Origin: Tetrahymena thermophila SB210
Taxonomy: Eukaryota > Ciliophora > Oligohymenophorea > Hymenostomatida > Tetrahymenidae
NCBI RefSeq assembly: GCF_000189635.1
Contig: NW_002476512.1
Coordinates: 496,001-560,000, forward strand
DNA length: 64,000 nt
Direction: 5' to 3'
The notes under the pieces were generated by a model. The model did no database searches and was not told the DNA's origin. It saw only the letters and a program-made list of their open reading frames with translations. How positions within the stretch are numbered: position 1 is the stretch's first letter; each line of letters begins with the position of its first letter. Positions 1 through 13,894 of the stretch are shown here, piece after piece. The translations under genes were made by a program, and so were the position numbers.

Positions 1-2058
1 TTACAAGCAAATATTATTATTTTATTACAAATTTTAATGTAAATTTAAATTCTTAAAATTAATTTGAGTTGTTTGCAATTCATGCTTACTTTTATTTTCT
101 ATGTTGTTTAAACATATACTTCTTAAACAAAGAATAGATTTAATAGAAATACTTGCTTAAAAATATTTAAAATAAATTAAATAATTATTTATTGTTATAC
201 ACAAAAGGTTTATTATTTAACAAAATATGTTTGGTAGATTTTTCGCTTCTTTGAATTACACGTTAATGAGTAATTAATAAATTTCAATATTATCTTAAAT
301 ATATATTTTTTTACTTTTGAGAAAATGATTAATAGTCTTTGATTCATAGTTTTTTAACGTTTAAAAATAAAATCTAAGCAATTAGATTTACTAAATTAAA
401 AAGAGAGAGGAAATTTTTAAAATATATTTGTAATCTTTTAAAGAAGTTTTGTGTTGTATTCCATATAAATTTAGAAGATTAATGTTTGCTTGTGATAATC
501 AAAGAACTCATTATTCTTCTTTCTCAAAATTCAAAGAAAAAGAAAATAGTAAGTGTAATAAATTGATAAAGAGCTATTTTTTTAATGTAAATCCTCATTT
601 TTACCTGCTTTTTAGAAAATATTTAGGACATTTATTAATTTTTAGCATTCACTAAAACAAAAAATAAATTTATTAAAAATACAAAAATTGGTTTACTTGT
701 GGATGAAGAAGCAAGCTAATTAAATGGAAACCAATTAAATTATGATATAAAATAGGTTATAGTGTTTAATGAATTTAATTACTTATCTTTTAATGTTACA
801 ATAAAATTGAATATGTTTCTAATGACATCAGTTAAATAAACCACCTCAATTAATGTAGAATATAATTTATTAATAAATTTATAATTATGAATATAAATTT
901 TATTTTAAATAAAATTCAGGTTATTTTCTTACAAAAGAATGAGTTATTTTAAGTTTATTATGATTCAGGCATTTTTGATTAAAGTACAAGTTATTTCTCA
1001 TTTTCATTTTAATTAATATATGAATTACAATTAGTTGTTCAAGCATACTTGAATAGGATTTTTAAATTATTAAAGTATATAGAGAAAACAGTTTTATCTA
1101 TCTTATTTATTGCATTAATAAAATTGTTTGAAATCGATGTTTTTGTAAGTTAAAATTGACAAACAAATTTATAAATATATTAAATAATTTATCAATAACA
1201 ATTATATTGAGAATATTAAATTGTTTATTTTTATTGAGTGAATAAAAAATTCTTTAGCCTTAAGTAAACTTGGTAACAAAACAATATTGAATAATTGTTA
1301 TTTTTTTTTATAAAAAAGTTAATTTTCTCCTTGAAATATTGAAATCTATATTTTTAAAAATACAAATAACTTTTTTAAAGTTTCAAATAGCAGTTTTTTT
1401 ATAATCTCATTTATTGAAAATGAAAGTTTAGTTTTTGCATACATCACATTTTAATTATTGAAAATAATTCATATTTCAAAAATATTTATTTGCTTTTAAA
1501 AATAATTTTATAATTTGTTTTGAAAGAATAATGTAAAATATTATAATTTTTTAGACAAAAGTAAACTAAATTTTATGTATTAATTTATTCTCTCTTTATT
1601 AATTTACATCAATTTAAAATTTTATGCTTTTTCTTAATCAAATTGAATCAAAGATTCAGTTAATTTACCACTTCTTTTGTATTATTTTATCTGTCTATAT
1701 TATTAATTGAATTCTGTTTAAAAAAATAATTATGAAAATGTCTTGTAAAAAAACATCAAAATTAAAATATAATGTTAGATTTTCCTTATATTTTCTAAGA
1801 TAAAAATTGATATTCATATTAATTATTATTTTATAATTTATTTTCTTATAATAACTTTTAAAAATATTAACACACTAATTAGCATCTGTTTGATAAATAA
1901 AATAGTTAATATCAAGCAATTTTTAAAAAATAAAATAAAATATTTTGGAATATTTTAAAAATTCAAATAAACAATTTAAGCATTTTGAAATATTTTGAAA
2001 TTCAATTTAAAATAATTTATGAAAACAAAAAATGTAGAGAAAACTACATAAAATTTTA
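1..2058. other. AT-rich spacer, no gene seen
   Basis: Very AT-rich sequence with dense TGA and TCA triplets in all frames. A short open stretch near 449-655 begins at TTG, has no homologous look, and runs only to a TGA near 703 under the ciliate code, so it is not called as a gene. Confidence 0.6.
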
Positions 2059-2928
2059 TCATAATTCTTAAGAATTAGTGTTATTACTAGTTAAATTATT
2101 ACTATTATTAGTTTATATATTATTATTATCAGTATTTGAATTTTCATTATTTTATTATTCTTAGTTTTCTACTTTTGCTTTAACAGTAGGAACTTTAAAT
2201 TGAACAGATAGCTTTTCCAGATCTTCTGCACTTTCAATATAAACATCTTGATATTTCTTATTAGATTATCTATTTAAATATTTAGAAACATCGAAAATAA
2301 ACTTGGATTCTGGCTACATTTTCTCTCCATGGTATTATACAAAATAGTCTTCAAACATTTTTAAAAAGTTAGGGACAAATGAACTTGGGTCTATCTACTA
2401 AGCATTGAATGCATGATAAATAGGACCTAGAGTTTTCATAATAGCCATATTAAACAACTATTAAATAGTCAAGGTGTATCTATTGTACAACTCATTTTCT
2501 TCGTTAAGTCTAGTGTTATCTATAGAGATAAAGCTTGGATTAGAGTAAAGCTCAAAGCTGATTTCTAAAATAGGCATTTAGATATTCATTATTTCGTTTT
2601 ACTATCCCAAAGGTATCCAAATATTTTCAAGATTAAAACTTAAATTGGATACAATTAGTTTTCCATTGTAAACTGAAATTTCTTATTCATCTGAATTTTG
2701 AGGAGTAAGTGTAAGATTTATTTTTTCATATTTCATATCTGTAAAATGATAATCATCACTCATATTCTTCAGATAAAGACTATGATATTTTTGAAAGAAT
2801 GTGTCTGCGAACGTGTAAAAAAGCTCTATAACCTTATCTACATTGTTACTATTAACCATTCTTTTGCAATAAATGCTATGTATGCTAAGTAAAAGCAACA
2901 ATGTGCTTATTAATGCTAGTTTGGACAT
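2059..2928 (-). CDS. Secreted protein of unknown function, 289 aa
   Basis: A single-exon minus-strand gene. It opens with ATG at 2928 and ends at TGA at 2059-2061, with in-frame TAA and TAG read as Gln. The first ~21 residues are a clear signal peptide: a hydrophobic leucine-rich core ending in Ser-Ile-Tyr-Cys before a Lys-Arg. The mature part (~265 aa) has no transmembrane segment. It is of mixed composition with several aromatic residues and ends in an Asn/Thr/Gln-rich tail of about 30 residues. Secretion or passage through the endomembrane system is inferred from the signal peptide. I do not recognise a family. The neighbouring spacers are AT-rich and hold no obvious partner gene. Confidence 0.8.
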
Positions 2929-4685
2929 TACTAAAAAAAAAATTTTTTTATTTGTTTTTTTTACCTTTTTTTTGATAATTAAGTTAAGATTTTTTTGTTT
3001 AGTAGTATTTCTAATTTTAAATTTTAAGTTCTATTTATATACATTTTTTTTTAGCGTTATTTTAATTAAAATAGGTATGTTGTGAGTTGAAAGGTAACTA
3101 AGTAATTTTTGATAGAAAATTTTAAAAAGTAAAATAACGAAAAGAAAATATCTTTTTTTAAATTTAATTATTTATAATAAAGAAGGATTTGAGTAAAATA
3201 TAGAAAATAATTAGTTATAATCATTCGCTATTTATGATTTAACACAGTAAGGAGAATTAATTATTCTTATCATAAGAACGTTCCAATTAAATAGTTGATT
3301 TATATAAATTAAACTTATTAATAAATATTCTATTGTAAATAAAAAGAGAAAATTATTCTACTTTAACTAAACGGAATAGATGAGAATTTTATCAACAATA
3401 AACATTATTCACTCATTTAAAATTAATTTTAACTCATAAAATAAGATTCTACATTTAATTTAATTAATAATTCCATATTAATAAATTTAAAAAGAGTTAT
3501 TATTAAATTATAATTTTTTAATTTTTTTTGGTGAAATATTTTAGAAAATAAACACAATTTTTTATTATTTAGAACTAAAGATATTCTTAACATTGTTTGA
3601 TAAGCCTAATCAGAGAATAACCTAGAAAATAGATTGAAATGATCTTAGTTACAATAAATTCAAAAAATTTGTGGACATTAAAAATTTATTTTTTGATAAT
3701 GAAAATATATATTTGACTTTATTATTTTTTAAGCTAAATAATAAAATTTTAATCTTATAAGATATCTTATTAGATTACATATATATCATAATAGCTAGCT
3801 ATCAAAATATAAATTTTAATTTTATTTAAAATAAGTATTTTAAATTTACTAAAAATAAATTCAATTTTTCTTAAAATGTCAACAACTTTATTAATATATT
3901 TTCCTAAATATTTTTTAATTTAAATATATATTTTAAATTATAATATCCTTTAATGTTACTCTAATTATTCTAATTCTATACCTAAAATCTTCTAGAAAAT
4001 TTCAAAATTGAAAGGGTTTAAATTTTGGATTTTTAGGGGCTTTATTATAAAGGATTTTATTTTTAAGGGATTACAAAGAATAATTAAGGTATAAAAGAAA
4101 AATAAATTTTTCAATTTTTTATTAAGGAACTAAAATATTTTGGTATTTACTAAAAGGAGTAAAAAAATAAAAAATGAATTAAAAAATGAAATATATTGAT
4201 TATTTTATCCTGAGATTTAGCAAAGGAATAAAAAAAATATTACTTTATTAAAATATCTTACAAAAAATGTCGTAGGATATTATGAAAAATGAATTTTTAT
4301 TTAAATAAAAAACTTTGATGTTTAATTTAAATTGAATTAAAATTTTTTAGTTATAATTTAATGAAGCAAAATAAAATTATGCAGTAAAATACAAAAATAT
4401 TATTATTATAAATAATTTTATATATTTATTTTTTTTTTAAATTAGAAAAATTGTAATTAATTATTTTTACAGGATTAATTATTAATGGATAGTTTGTTTA
4501 TTGAAATGAGTAGAGAGATTGAGATTGATGAGAAAAATTTATTTAAAATAGTAAAGGGTTTTTTAAAACCATGAATTTAATTTTTTTAGTTCATTTTTTA
4601 TTTTAGGTATTCATTTATTAAAATAGGAGTAAACATTCGAATTATGTTAATGTAATTAATAATTCTTTTAGAATAGAAATTTAAG
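2929..4685. other. AT-rich spacer, no gene seen
   Basis: Homopolymer-rich A/T sequence lying between the 5' end of the secreted-protein gene and the 3' end of the next minus-strand gene. Short open frames on the plus strand near 2873-3085 are antisense or low-complexity shadows. The upstream ~200 bases presumably hold the promoter of the secreted-protein gene, but no motif stands out. Confidence 0.6.
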
Positions 4686-6641
4686 TCAACTTTCAAATTT
4701 ATTAGAAGTAACAAGTCTGTATGAACACCTAGTTTCAACAATATCTTTTTATAAATTTATCTATTCATTTGATTAAGACTCATGATTGTTAATGTTGTTT
4801 TCAGTTTATTTGTTTTAAATTGGCTTCTATTCATTTTAGATTTAAAATGTTTACTTAATAAGTTCCAGTAAATCAATACCTTTAAGATTGAAATAATCTA
4901 CCTGTTTGTTGTTACAGTCATTGTCAGATATCAAGGTATTCTTAATTTCATCAACAGGTGTACTAGGTTAAATATTATTGATACTACTTGAAGCTGGAGG
5001 AATAAATTCTTCCTTTAAAATTTGTTATGCATCTTATACAGATTTGGTAATTTCTCTTTAGTTATTTAAGAATATTTTTTTGCTTGGATTTTCACCATTC
5101 AATTTATTAACTTTATTATTTTTTGAATTACAATTTTTTGATTTTGAATAAACATAATCAAAATTTTTTTCTTATGGCAAAGGCAAACTCTCTTAAATCA
5201 ATTTTGAGAAATCAATAGATTCACAAAGAGCTAATCTTTCTTTACTAAAAATGTATTTATTAATTTCCTAATTTTCGATGAAAAAGAAGTGTTTTGTCAT
5301 CACATATAGTATTCCTTAAGGAGTATTTTCATCTTCATTATCTTCTTCATCATCATCATCTTCTGTTTATTTATTAGGGTAATCAAAGTCTTCCACTTCA
5401 ATTTTGCATTTCTCATAGAGATTTACTTCTTTAGTTTGTTGAGTTTAAGAAGGTAAATTCAGTTGTGCAGGAGTTATATCACTGTCAATATGACAACGAG
5501 AAACCATTTTTTCTGTTATATTTAGTAAGATGCCATCGAAGGTCTTAATAACACCTTTACAGACTGAACTTCTTTGCTTCTCAAATTTATTCAAGAGTGC
5601 TTCCATTATGTAGTTATAATAATCTGTAGGGACAGTCAATGAAGGAAGTTTTTTTGTAAATTGAATATGTTACTATAACAATTCAAGTTTTGGGAATCCT
5701 AATAATTGAGAAAGCTTCTCGTTGAAGGTATATTTATCGAGACTTATAGTTCCTTTCTTTGCATTAATTTTATAAGTAGCTGTTAAAGAAGGAAATTTGG
5801 GATCACTAGCAAGAACTTATTCGGGAGTTTGATGATTAGGGAGAAGAGGCATGAATTGCTTGAAAATATTTATTTTATCATTATTATTCTCTCGGATTGT
5901 GCGGAATTTCTTTAAAAGTTTATGGAAATAATATAAAGAATCACACAAATCTTTAGCTGAGGAGCTTGAATCACTAATAAGTTTTTTTAATATGAGTGTA
6001 ATAGGAGTTTTAATTTTATCTAAAGAGTCAAAATGAATAGTTAACAATTTATCTTTCTTATTCATCTCAAATTTATCCATGCTCTTGTGATAGTATGCCA
6101 TTTGAAGGGGGCTCTTCTTTTCAGCATATTTCAATGAGTCAAATACTAAAAAATCAAAATCTAAACGATGAGCATTTGTTTTTTTATCTTGCTGGATTAA
6201 AGCACTTTTGCATCTAATTTCCCTTTTATTTTTTTTTTAGTTACAGCTTTTGCTTTTAAATAACTTAGATTATTTTGGAATGTTATTGTTATTGTTGGTA
6301 TTTTTTTATTTTAATTTATCTTTTTTATTCTTTGATACTGAGTCTTGTGAATATTAATCCTCTTTAGTCATATTGTTATGAGACCCAATAAATGTTTCGC
6401 TTAAAGTCTCTTGCTTAGTCTCCCTCTCAATACTCAAATTTGTCATATCGTCCATACTCTCTCTTTTAAAAGCCATTTCTGTATAAAAATTAGTCATTTA
6501 ATCTTCTTTTAGATCATCCTAGATTGATGATGACATGCATATACTCTTCAAAGAAGGTGATCTAAAAGTGTCTTGACATCTAGATCTGTCATTCATCGCA
6601 ACATTTTAGCTTATAATATTTGGCTGTTATCCTGTTTGCAT
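4686..6641 (-). CDS. Unknown protein with possible PAS-like region, 651 aa
   Basis: A single-exon minus-strand gene running from ATG at 6641 to TGA at 4686-4688. The same frame is open across the whole span once TAA and TAG are read as Gln. Another in-frame ATG at 6596 is an alternative start. The N-terminal ~150 residues are Ser/Lys/Asn-rich and look disordered. Residues ~150-400 form a compact-looking region with leucine-spaced helices, including a Leu-Leu-Gly-Phe-Pro turn. In overall style this recalls the PAS-like domain of fungal nutrient-response regulators, but this is a weak impression. An acidic Asp/Glu run (plus strand ~5330-5360) follows, then a Lys/Asn-rich tail. A nuclear role is plausible but not shown. 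The frame stays open upstream of 6641 but has no further ATG. Confidence 0.72.
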
Positions 6642-6826
6642 TAATAAGATGCAACTAAATGTACTCTCTATTTATATATCTTATGTAGTTTTATGTATCG
6701 TTCGTTATAGCTTTTAGAATGATGCAGCCAAATTTTGAATTAGTTAATTAATACTTTTTTGTTTTTTTGATCTCTTAATATATCTCTCTAATTATATTTA
6801 TTAATATTTCAGAAGTATTAGTTAGT

Positions 6827-6843
6827 TATCTATCTATCTATCT
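6827..6843. repeat. (TATC)n microsatellite
   Basis: About four tandem copies of a TATC tetranucleotide. Simple repeats of GATA, GATT, AAAT or CTTA type recur in the spacers of this window. Confidence 0.7.
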
Positions 6844-9379
6844 TCTTTGTTAATAATATTAATTATTCTTTTAATAATATTTTTAGTTTTCTTTTTAAGT
6901 CAAATTAATTACTAATATGAAAAGGGCTTAAAGCTCACTTGCGAATTACACAAAAAATTTTTTTTTCTAAATTTTACATAATAATAATATTATTTGAAGA
7001 TTTGGTGCTGTTTTACCTTTATTTAGTTTTTATTTTTGTTTTTTATGGATATATGCATTACTTGTTTTCCCACCCATATAATTCTAACATTTTTTGATAT
7101 ATCTTACTTGCTTTACTACTTTTAATTAGAGGTGTTTTGCACTCATAATGCGCAATCAATTATTATCCTTATATTTCTATTCACTCTTTTTTGTTTATTT
7201 AATCATTTTTAAAATTTAAAGACGAAATATCAGTCATCTTGTTACATAACTTGAGATCTCACATATTTTATTAATTCAAATGACTCAATCGTAATTAATA
7301 TTACATACCTCATGTTCATATATCTTACGGATCACTGATAAGTAAATTTCATTTTCTGATACTCGGAATTTGGTTTTACAGCTTACTCTAAATTTCATTA
7401 CAAAATCTTTATTCATCTATTCTTATTATCTTTTTTTGCTAATAAATAATATTAAATTCACCATTTAAACTAAAATCAATTTGTGAAACTATCTCAGCCT
7501 CTTTCACTCTTTTGTAGCCATTTTAAAATTCATTTGTTCTAAATAATAAATAAAAGACAACATAATTTTCATTTTATTATTAAGAAGAGTAGAATTAGCA
7601 TTTTAAAATCCTGCAGAATGTTTTTCTTAGATATTTTTAATATAAATATAACTAAAAATATCAATTAAGTAATTATTTTGATGCCTTTTATGTAATAAAT
7701 TTTATCAAGAATAGCATATGCACGCCGCTAATATTTAGACAAAATTTATATTTTAAAATGAAAGTCAAAATATTTTTAGTTACATTTTAAAGGAAGATCA
7801 TTAGCATATTTTATATTAAGAATAAAGTAATGGGTTCATTAATGCAAATTGACATTCTAGATTTCATATTCATGTAAGATTTGTAATTCCACGTAAACTA
7901 TTCAAGTCTCTTTTTTTTTTAGTGCGCACTAAGAATTTGTATATTTCAAAAGTAAATATTTAGTTTATTTATAGTAATCTGAGATTCGCATTTCTCAATA
8001 GAAATCAATATATCAAAAATTATTTGAAAGTATATTGTTCTCTTAATAATCTATATGTATGTATCTCATATCGAATAAGATTTATTAAAAGACCGAACCC
8101 TAAAATTTTTTGTTAAATTCGATTTAATATACAGAAAAGCAACAATTGTTCGTTCACATTTTTAAAAATTCATACAAATCCATAATTTCTTAAGAAAAAA
8201 CAAAGTTAATTGTTTTTAAAAAACAATATTCTATTCTTCATATATTGTTTTCTTCTTAAATTACAAAACTTTTGATTTAATAATTTGAGATTTTTACTAT
8301 AACTGTGAAAATTTACAGAAAGTAAAGAAGTTTAGTTTTATCATACTTTAAGTAGAAAAATTTACTTTATAAAAATATTAAGAATATATGGAAATAATCA
8401 GTCATCTTTAAATAAAACAAAATCCAATTTAAATTTAGGCTATATTAATTTTAGTTACTTGTTTTTTTTTTATATCATAAAATGTAAATATTTTTTAATG
8501 AATCCTTTCTAGCTTTTATAACCATTTTAAATAGTTATTTATATTTTATCTTTTTATGAGTACATCGTTTAGCAAAAGTAAAAGGCTTTTCAAAATATTA
8601 TAAGTTATAAATTAGTAATATATTTTTAAATTACGAAGATGTTACTCGTTTTGCTTATCTAATTTTTTAATAAAGATATCTTATTATTATAATATGCAAT
8701 ATTTTAAGGAATACTGAATCTTAAATTTGTAATAATTAAAATAAGACGCCTATCTAAATAAACTATAAAGTAGATCCAATTCGTAAAGAAAAAAAATTAA
8801 TTAATTAATTTATTTATTCACTCATTCATTTAATTATTGCTATGAAAGATTAAATTAATAAGTTCTTTTAAAAAATCATCATAACTAATAATCAGTAACC
8901 ACCTTGTAAATAGCATCATTTATTTATATTTTATTTTCTAAAGTGAACAAGGTGATTTGTAGCATTAATTTTTATTAATTTGAAGAATGCAAATCCTACT
9001 TTTGCCTAAGTTTTTAAAACATTAAATTTGTTTAACTCTTTAATATTTGTTCTATTATTAAAATACTCATTTGAAATCTTAATTTTAATGTGTGGTTTAT
9101 ATTTAAGACTTACAATGAAGATTTTATTATAATTTTTTAAAAAATTTTAATAATTAGATAAATTTAAAAATATATCCATTATCATGTTTTACAATTTTAA
9201 ATTTACTCTCAAATTAATAAAGTTAATTAAAGAAAATACTTTTTATTAATTTAATTATCAACTAAAAAATCGCTACTAAATTTTAAAAAACATTTTAAAA
9301 ATAAATATTTTTTGGATAATTCTTTTTATATAATATACTGTATTGTAAATTGATATACCGCTCAATACCATATACACAA

Positions 9380-9399
9380 CCCCAAAAAATACATTGGGG
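9380..9399. other. CCCCAA ... TTGGGG inverted pair
   Basis: CCCCAA at 9380-9385 is followed by an 8-base loop and TTGGGG at 9394-9399. Each arm equals one Tetrahymena telomere-type hexamer. The patch is conspicuously C/G-rich in a sequence where such runs are rare. It is one unit per arm, not a telomere array, and could be chance or a small hairpin. Confidence 0.5.
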
Positions 9400-9955
9400 A
9401 TGAATATACCTGAAATATATTTCAATATTTAATAAGCATTTTAATAAAAATGAATAATTACGATAACAATTTATATTTTAATGCAAAAATTAATTGTTTT
9501 AATTGCAAGTTATCATTAATAAATGTTTATTATTTATGTTAACAAAATTTAAAAAAATAGAATAAATTTTTTATTAAAAAGATACATATTAATTTGAATA
9601 TTTTCCAATTTATAATAATAATCTATCTATTTTATATTATTTTTTTATAATAATAAAATATCTGTAAATCTTTATTTACTTAAAAGAATTTAAATATAGA
9701 TAAGAGTATCAATAAAGTAAATAATACTTTCTATTTCAATTATGAAATATTAAATATCTTTTGTAAATATTTATTATTTATTTGTTGCTATATCTAGTTT
9801 AAAAAAAAGAAGCTATAGGTTGTAGTTTGTTTGTTTGTTTATATGTTTTTATCTAGTTTTCTAATTATTATAAATTTTAGCTTTTATTTTAAAGTAATTA
9901 AAAATTAAGAACTTTAATTATTAATATTTGTAAACAAAATATTAAATTCAATCTT

Positions 9956-9976
9956 GATTGATTGATAGATAGATAG
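9956..9976. repeat. GATT/GATA microsatellite
   Basis: Mixed tandem GATT and GATA units about 55 bases before the start codon of the first DENN gene. It falls within its presumed promoter or 5' UTR. Confidence 0.65.
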
Positions 9977-10031
9977 AATTCCAGTATTATTTTAAAATTT
10001 AATATAAGCATAAAGTATTAGTAAGGAAGGA

Positions 10032-13000
10032 ATGGACAATAACAATGAAAAGGTTACCTAAGTATTTGAAAGATTTATAGTCATGGGAGTAAATACAAAA
10101 ACAAAAGGTACTGCTCTCATTTTGAAAAAAACTAAGAGAGAATTAAATTTAAATTGTTGTGACAAAGAATTAATTTACTTTCTTAAATATAACAACATTA
10201 GATATTACATATGAAAAGATTATAAACAATGACTTTACTGTTGATTTAATAGATATAGCCCCATATTTGCCTTAAAACAAAGTTCCATAATACATAGAAG
10301 GAATGAAAGATGTAAAATAAAAATTAATCAACAAACATTTCTACTAATTAGATAAAAATCAAATTCTTCAATTTATTATTTCAATTATACTTATTAAAAT
10401 TAAAATGTAAGATATTCAATTATTCTATTTAATAGTTTCTCTTTCCTGATGGTCTCAAGATTTATGATGATAATCTCAATGTAATGAATGATCCTTAACC
10501 TCTTGATACCTTTAAGTTAGAATCATAGCACTGTAAATAATATGAAAAGATAAATAAAATACACTAAAAAGATTTAATATTTCACTTTGTTACAACTGAT
10601 GGTGATTCAACAAAAAGATATTGCACAGCTTTAATTTTTCATGTAAATATTATATTGCAATAATATAAAAATATAAATAATATTTAAAAAAATAAACATC
10701 TTCAAGCACTTTATTGGTCTATATTATATTTTATTTTACTTTTTTATTATTTTTTATCATAGATTTTATAAACATAAAAAGGAAAAATTCTATATAAAGA
10801 ATGATTAAAAATACAACAATAAGAAATAGTTATCTAAATGCCTCCCAAAAATACCAATTCAGTAAATAATTAAAAACCCACTTATTCTAGATGAAGACAC
10901 TGATACAATATATATTCCAAAAGCTATTTGCTTGATTTCGAGACTTCCTTTCTTCTAGAGCTAAAGATAGTTTTTATAGTATTATTATCACAATATTATT
11001 ATGGGTAGAATAATTGGAATAAGGAAGAGGATTATTCCGATACCAAACAAATTGATTAGTGTATTTAATGGCCTCATTTTAGAAGCTGGTATAAAGAAAG
11101 CTGAGAAGCTTTGGGACAATAATTATAATGAAATAGCCTCAAAGTTAGACAAAGTAATATAAAATATTTATTTTTTATTTTTCATTAATCAAAAAAAAGT
11201 AGTGCAAATTTTTGGAAAAATTAAGATGACTTTGATTTGTAGTTAATTTATTATTTTATCAAGGTTAGCAAAAATATATTTTAATATTTATATAGTAAAA
11301 TATATTGAATTATATTAGCTTTAAGCTAGAAAATATTTCGATTTAAAAACATTTTTAAACGCTTAAAATATTTTTTTTAAAAAAAGGAAATTGCAATTTA
11401 ATATAAAGTTAAAGAGACTCATTTAACTGAGTTTTATTTATCATATATATTCTTTTTAATGAATATACCAAGTGATGATATCTCGATATCTCTACATAGA
11501 AGTTACAAAGATGATAACAAGCAAGAAGATTTAATATTTAAATGTAATTTTTCCTCTCGTGAAACTATTTCTCTTCCAAATTTTAGCTTTGGTCCTCTTT
11601 TAAGAAGAAATTTAACTCAAATTAACTTGTTAAAACTTATAAAAAATATTCTTTTGGAAAGATTTATCCTGATATTTTCGAGTTCACCTGGTGAAATTCC
11701 ATGTCTGACTGAATCCATTTTAAAACTCATTCAACCTTTGAATCATATAAATATATATGTTCCTTTTGCTAGTTTGCATCATCTCTGGTTGCTCGAGTCT
11801 CTTGGAACATCAGCAATTATTGGATTTTCAAAAGTTTACAAATAACAAGTTAATTTATTTTTCAAAATAGCTCTTTCTTAGTTAAATTTAATTTTTTTAG
11901 ATTTTAGAAAGACTAAATGAAATTGATAGAGCAGGAAAAATTGTTGTGATAGTTGATTTAGATGCTAACACAATTGAGGAAGATACGTTTCTGGTAAAAT
12001 TTATTATCAAATAATTAATCTATTAATTGATTTTCGTATTAAAGAATATTCAATTACCCTCAAAGGCCAAAGGATATATCATAAAAGAGCTAACAAAAGC
12101 AGAATATGAATATAAGTAGTCACGTGAGAAGGTAAATTTCTTTATGTAGTTATAAAATAGCTATAAAAATATCCTTATGTAATTAGAATGCATGGGAAAA
12201 AACAGTTATTGAAATATCTAGGTCTTTTTTTAACTTCATCCTGTGTTTAGTCAATGATTACACACAATTTTACAAATAAGAAGTAATTAATCAAATTAAT
12301 AATGCCTAAACAGAAGAAGATTTGGACTAATTTAGGAATCAAAAATATTAAATAGACGATATATTTAACAGAGATGATTATTTAAAAATGTTTCCTCTTG
12401 AGGACTAATCTTTTATGAGAGAATTTATCAAAAACACAATGGTATTTATTAATATTAATTCATTTAATGTATTCTTGATCTACAATTATTTTTTTTTGTT
12501 ATTCATTAGATGTTTTCTTACCTCATTCAACAAACCTATGAAGTTCTTTATTTGAAGAAATATAAGAGAAAGTCTATTCTAGAATTACAAGAAGGACTGA
12601 ATTTGATAAAAAGATAAAAGGATTAGCAGAGTCCATAACTACAAACAAAATTAGGATTTCCATAAAATGTTTACATAGATTTTGAAAATGAATAGCTATT
12701 TTCAGGGTTGATTACAAGTTAGAATCTCTATATTTCAAAAATAATGAATTGTAAAGTAATAATAAAAACAGAGAAAGATAAAAATATTTAATCTTTGTTC
12801 AATAAAATGTTAATAGGAAGATAAATTATCGATATATCCTTATTTGATAAAATGGATTAAATATCTTGAGCTTTTTAAAATAGAAAATTTAGAAGGTAAA
12901 AAAAAAAAGGCTGAGCCAGTATCATTTTGGAAAAGATTTTGGCAGGAAAATATTTTGCATTTCGTAGACTCAGAGCAGAGATAATAAAATAGGGATTAGC

Positions 13001-13894
13001 TAAATATTAAAACAACATTATACAAAATAGTAGATCGCAGAAAGTTTCTTAACTTAAACAATCTCTTTCAAAAATCAATATTAAGTGGAAGCTTTTCATT
13101 ATATTAAGACAGAATAAAGCTACCTACAAACATAAACTATAATCCTCTAAGTCTAAAAAAGAATAGTTCAACTTAATGTAAACTTTTATATAAAGTTTAA
13201 ACCTAATTTTAAAACCAAAAACTAAATAAATTTAAAACAATCTTTAGCCTATTAAACAAGTTTTACATTTACTTCTTAAAGGCTAATTTACAATTTAACT
13301 TGATAAATTAGAGATTTGTTTTATTTAATTATATAAATTAAGAAATGTGCTTAATTTACTTATAAACAATTTAAATTTAATTTAAAAAGAATAATTCTCC
13401 TAAGAAGATTAAGTTTATGAAGAAGAATCCTTAAATTCTAATAATTCTGAATGCACATCTGGAAATTTAGAATAAATATAAAATACATTTGAAAATTAAG
13501 CTTTTCTTAGCTATCAGTGCACTCCAGTTAATTAAAGGAGAACTCAATATGAATAAGTTCACACCTCTTAATTTTAGTAAAACATTTCCATTTTCTTTCG
13601 AATATTTAAAATACATTTTTAAAAATAAGACATTATTGTCATAGAATGAGTTAGTAGTAAACAGAATTAGATGGCTTATCATTTGTAAATAGAATGCCTA
13701 AAAAGCACATGACTGTATTCTCACATAATTCTCCTATGACTAAATTTGATGAAAAATTACCTACTTATCCAAATCTTTAATCAAATAACTCATTAAATTC
13801 TCCAGAGCCACAAAACGTGTAGTCAAAATAGAGCTCAAGATCGAGATCAGGATCTGTTTTAATATAAAAAACCCTAGAGCCTATAAAAGAATGA
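10032..13894 (+). CDS. DENN-domain protein, paralogue A (901 aa)
   Basis: Twelve exons: 10032-10107, 10202-10311, 10436-10642, 10782-11153, 11387-11848, 11901-11993, 12045-12131, 12187-12441, 12510-12755, 12817-13177, 13390-13576, 13645-13894. All junctions are GT-AG and phase-consistent, ending in TGA. The product has a tripartite DENN module. The upstream uDENN part carries a Phe-Leu-Phe-Pro-Asp-Gly-Leu segment and a Thr-Asp-Gly-Asp strand. The core cDENN part carries Leu-Leu-Glu-Arg-Phe-Ile and, later, a Thr-Ser-Ala-Ile-Ile-Gly-Phe segment. The dDENN part begins at Val-Val-Ile-Val-Asp-Leu-Asp. DENN proteins act as exchange factors for Rab GTPases in membrane traffic, and that role is inferred by family. 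The last two exons add a Ser/Gln-rich, basic tail (…RSRSGS…) that the neighbour lacks. Confidence 0.88.

Larger units (their letters stand above)
6642..10031. other. Long AT-rich spacer between divergent genes
   Basis: A 3.4-kb spacer lying between the 5' end of the minus-strand 651-aa gene and the 5' end of the first DENN gene, so it should hold two promoters. No exon-like island was found. It contains tetranucleotide tracts at ~6827-6843 and ~9956-9976 and a small CCCCAA/TTGGGG inverted pair at 9380-9399. Confidence 0.55.

Noticed and set aside
449..655. 68-codon standard-code open frame on the plus strand
   Set aside because: It starts at TTG, not ATG. It lies in AT-rich spacer and looks like no protein. 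Under the ciliate code it merely extends to a nearby TGA.
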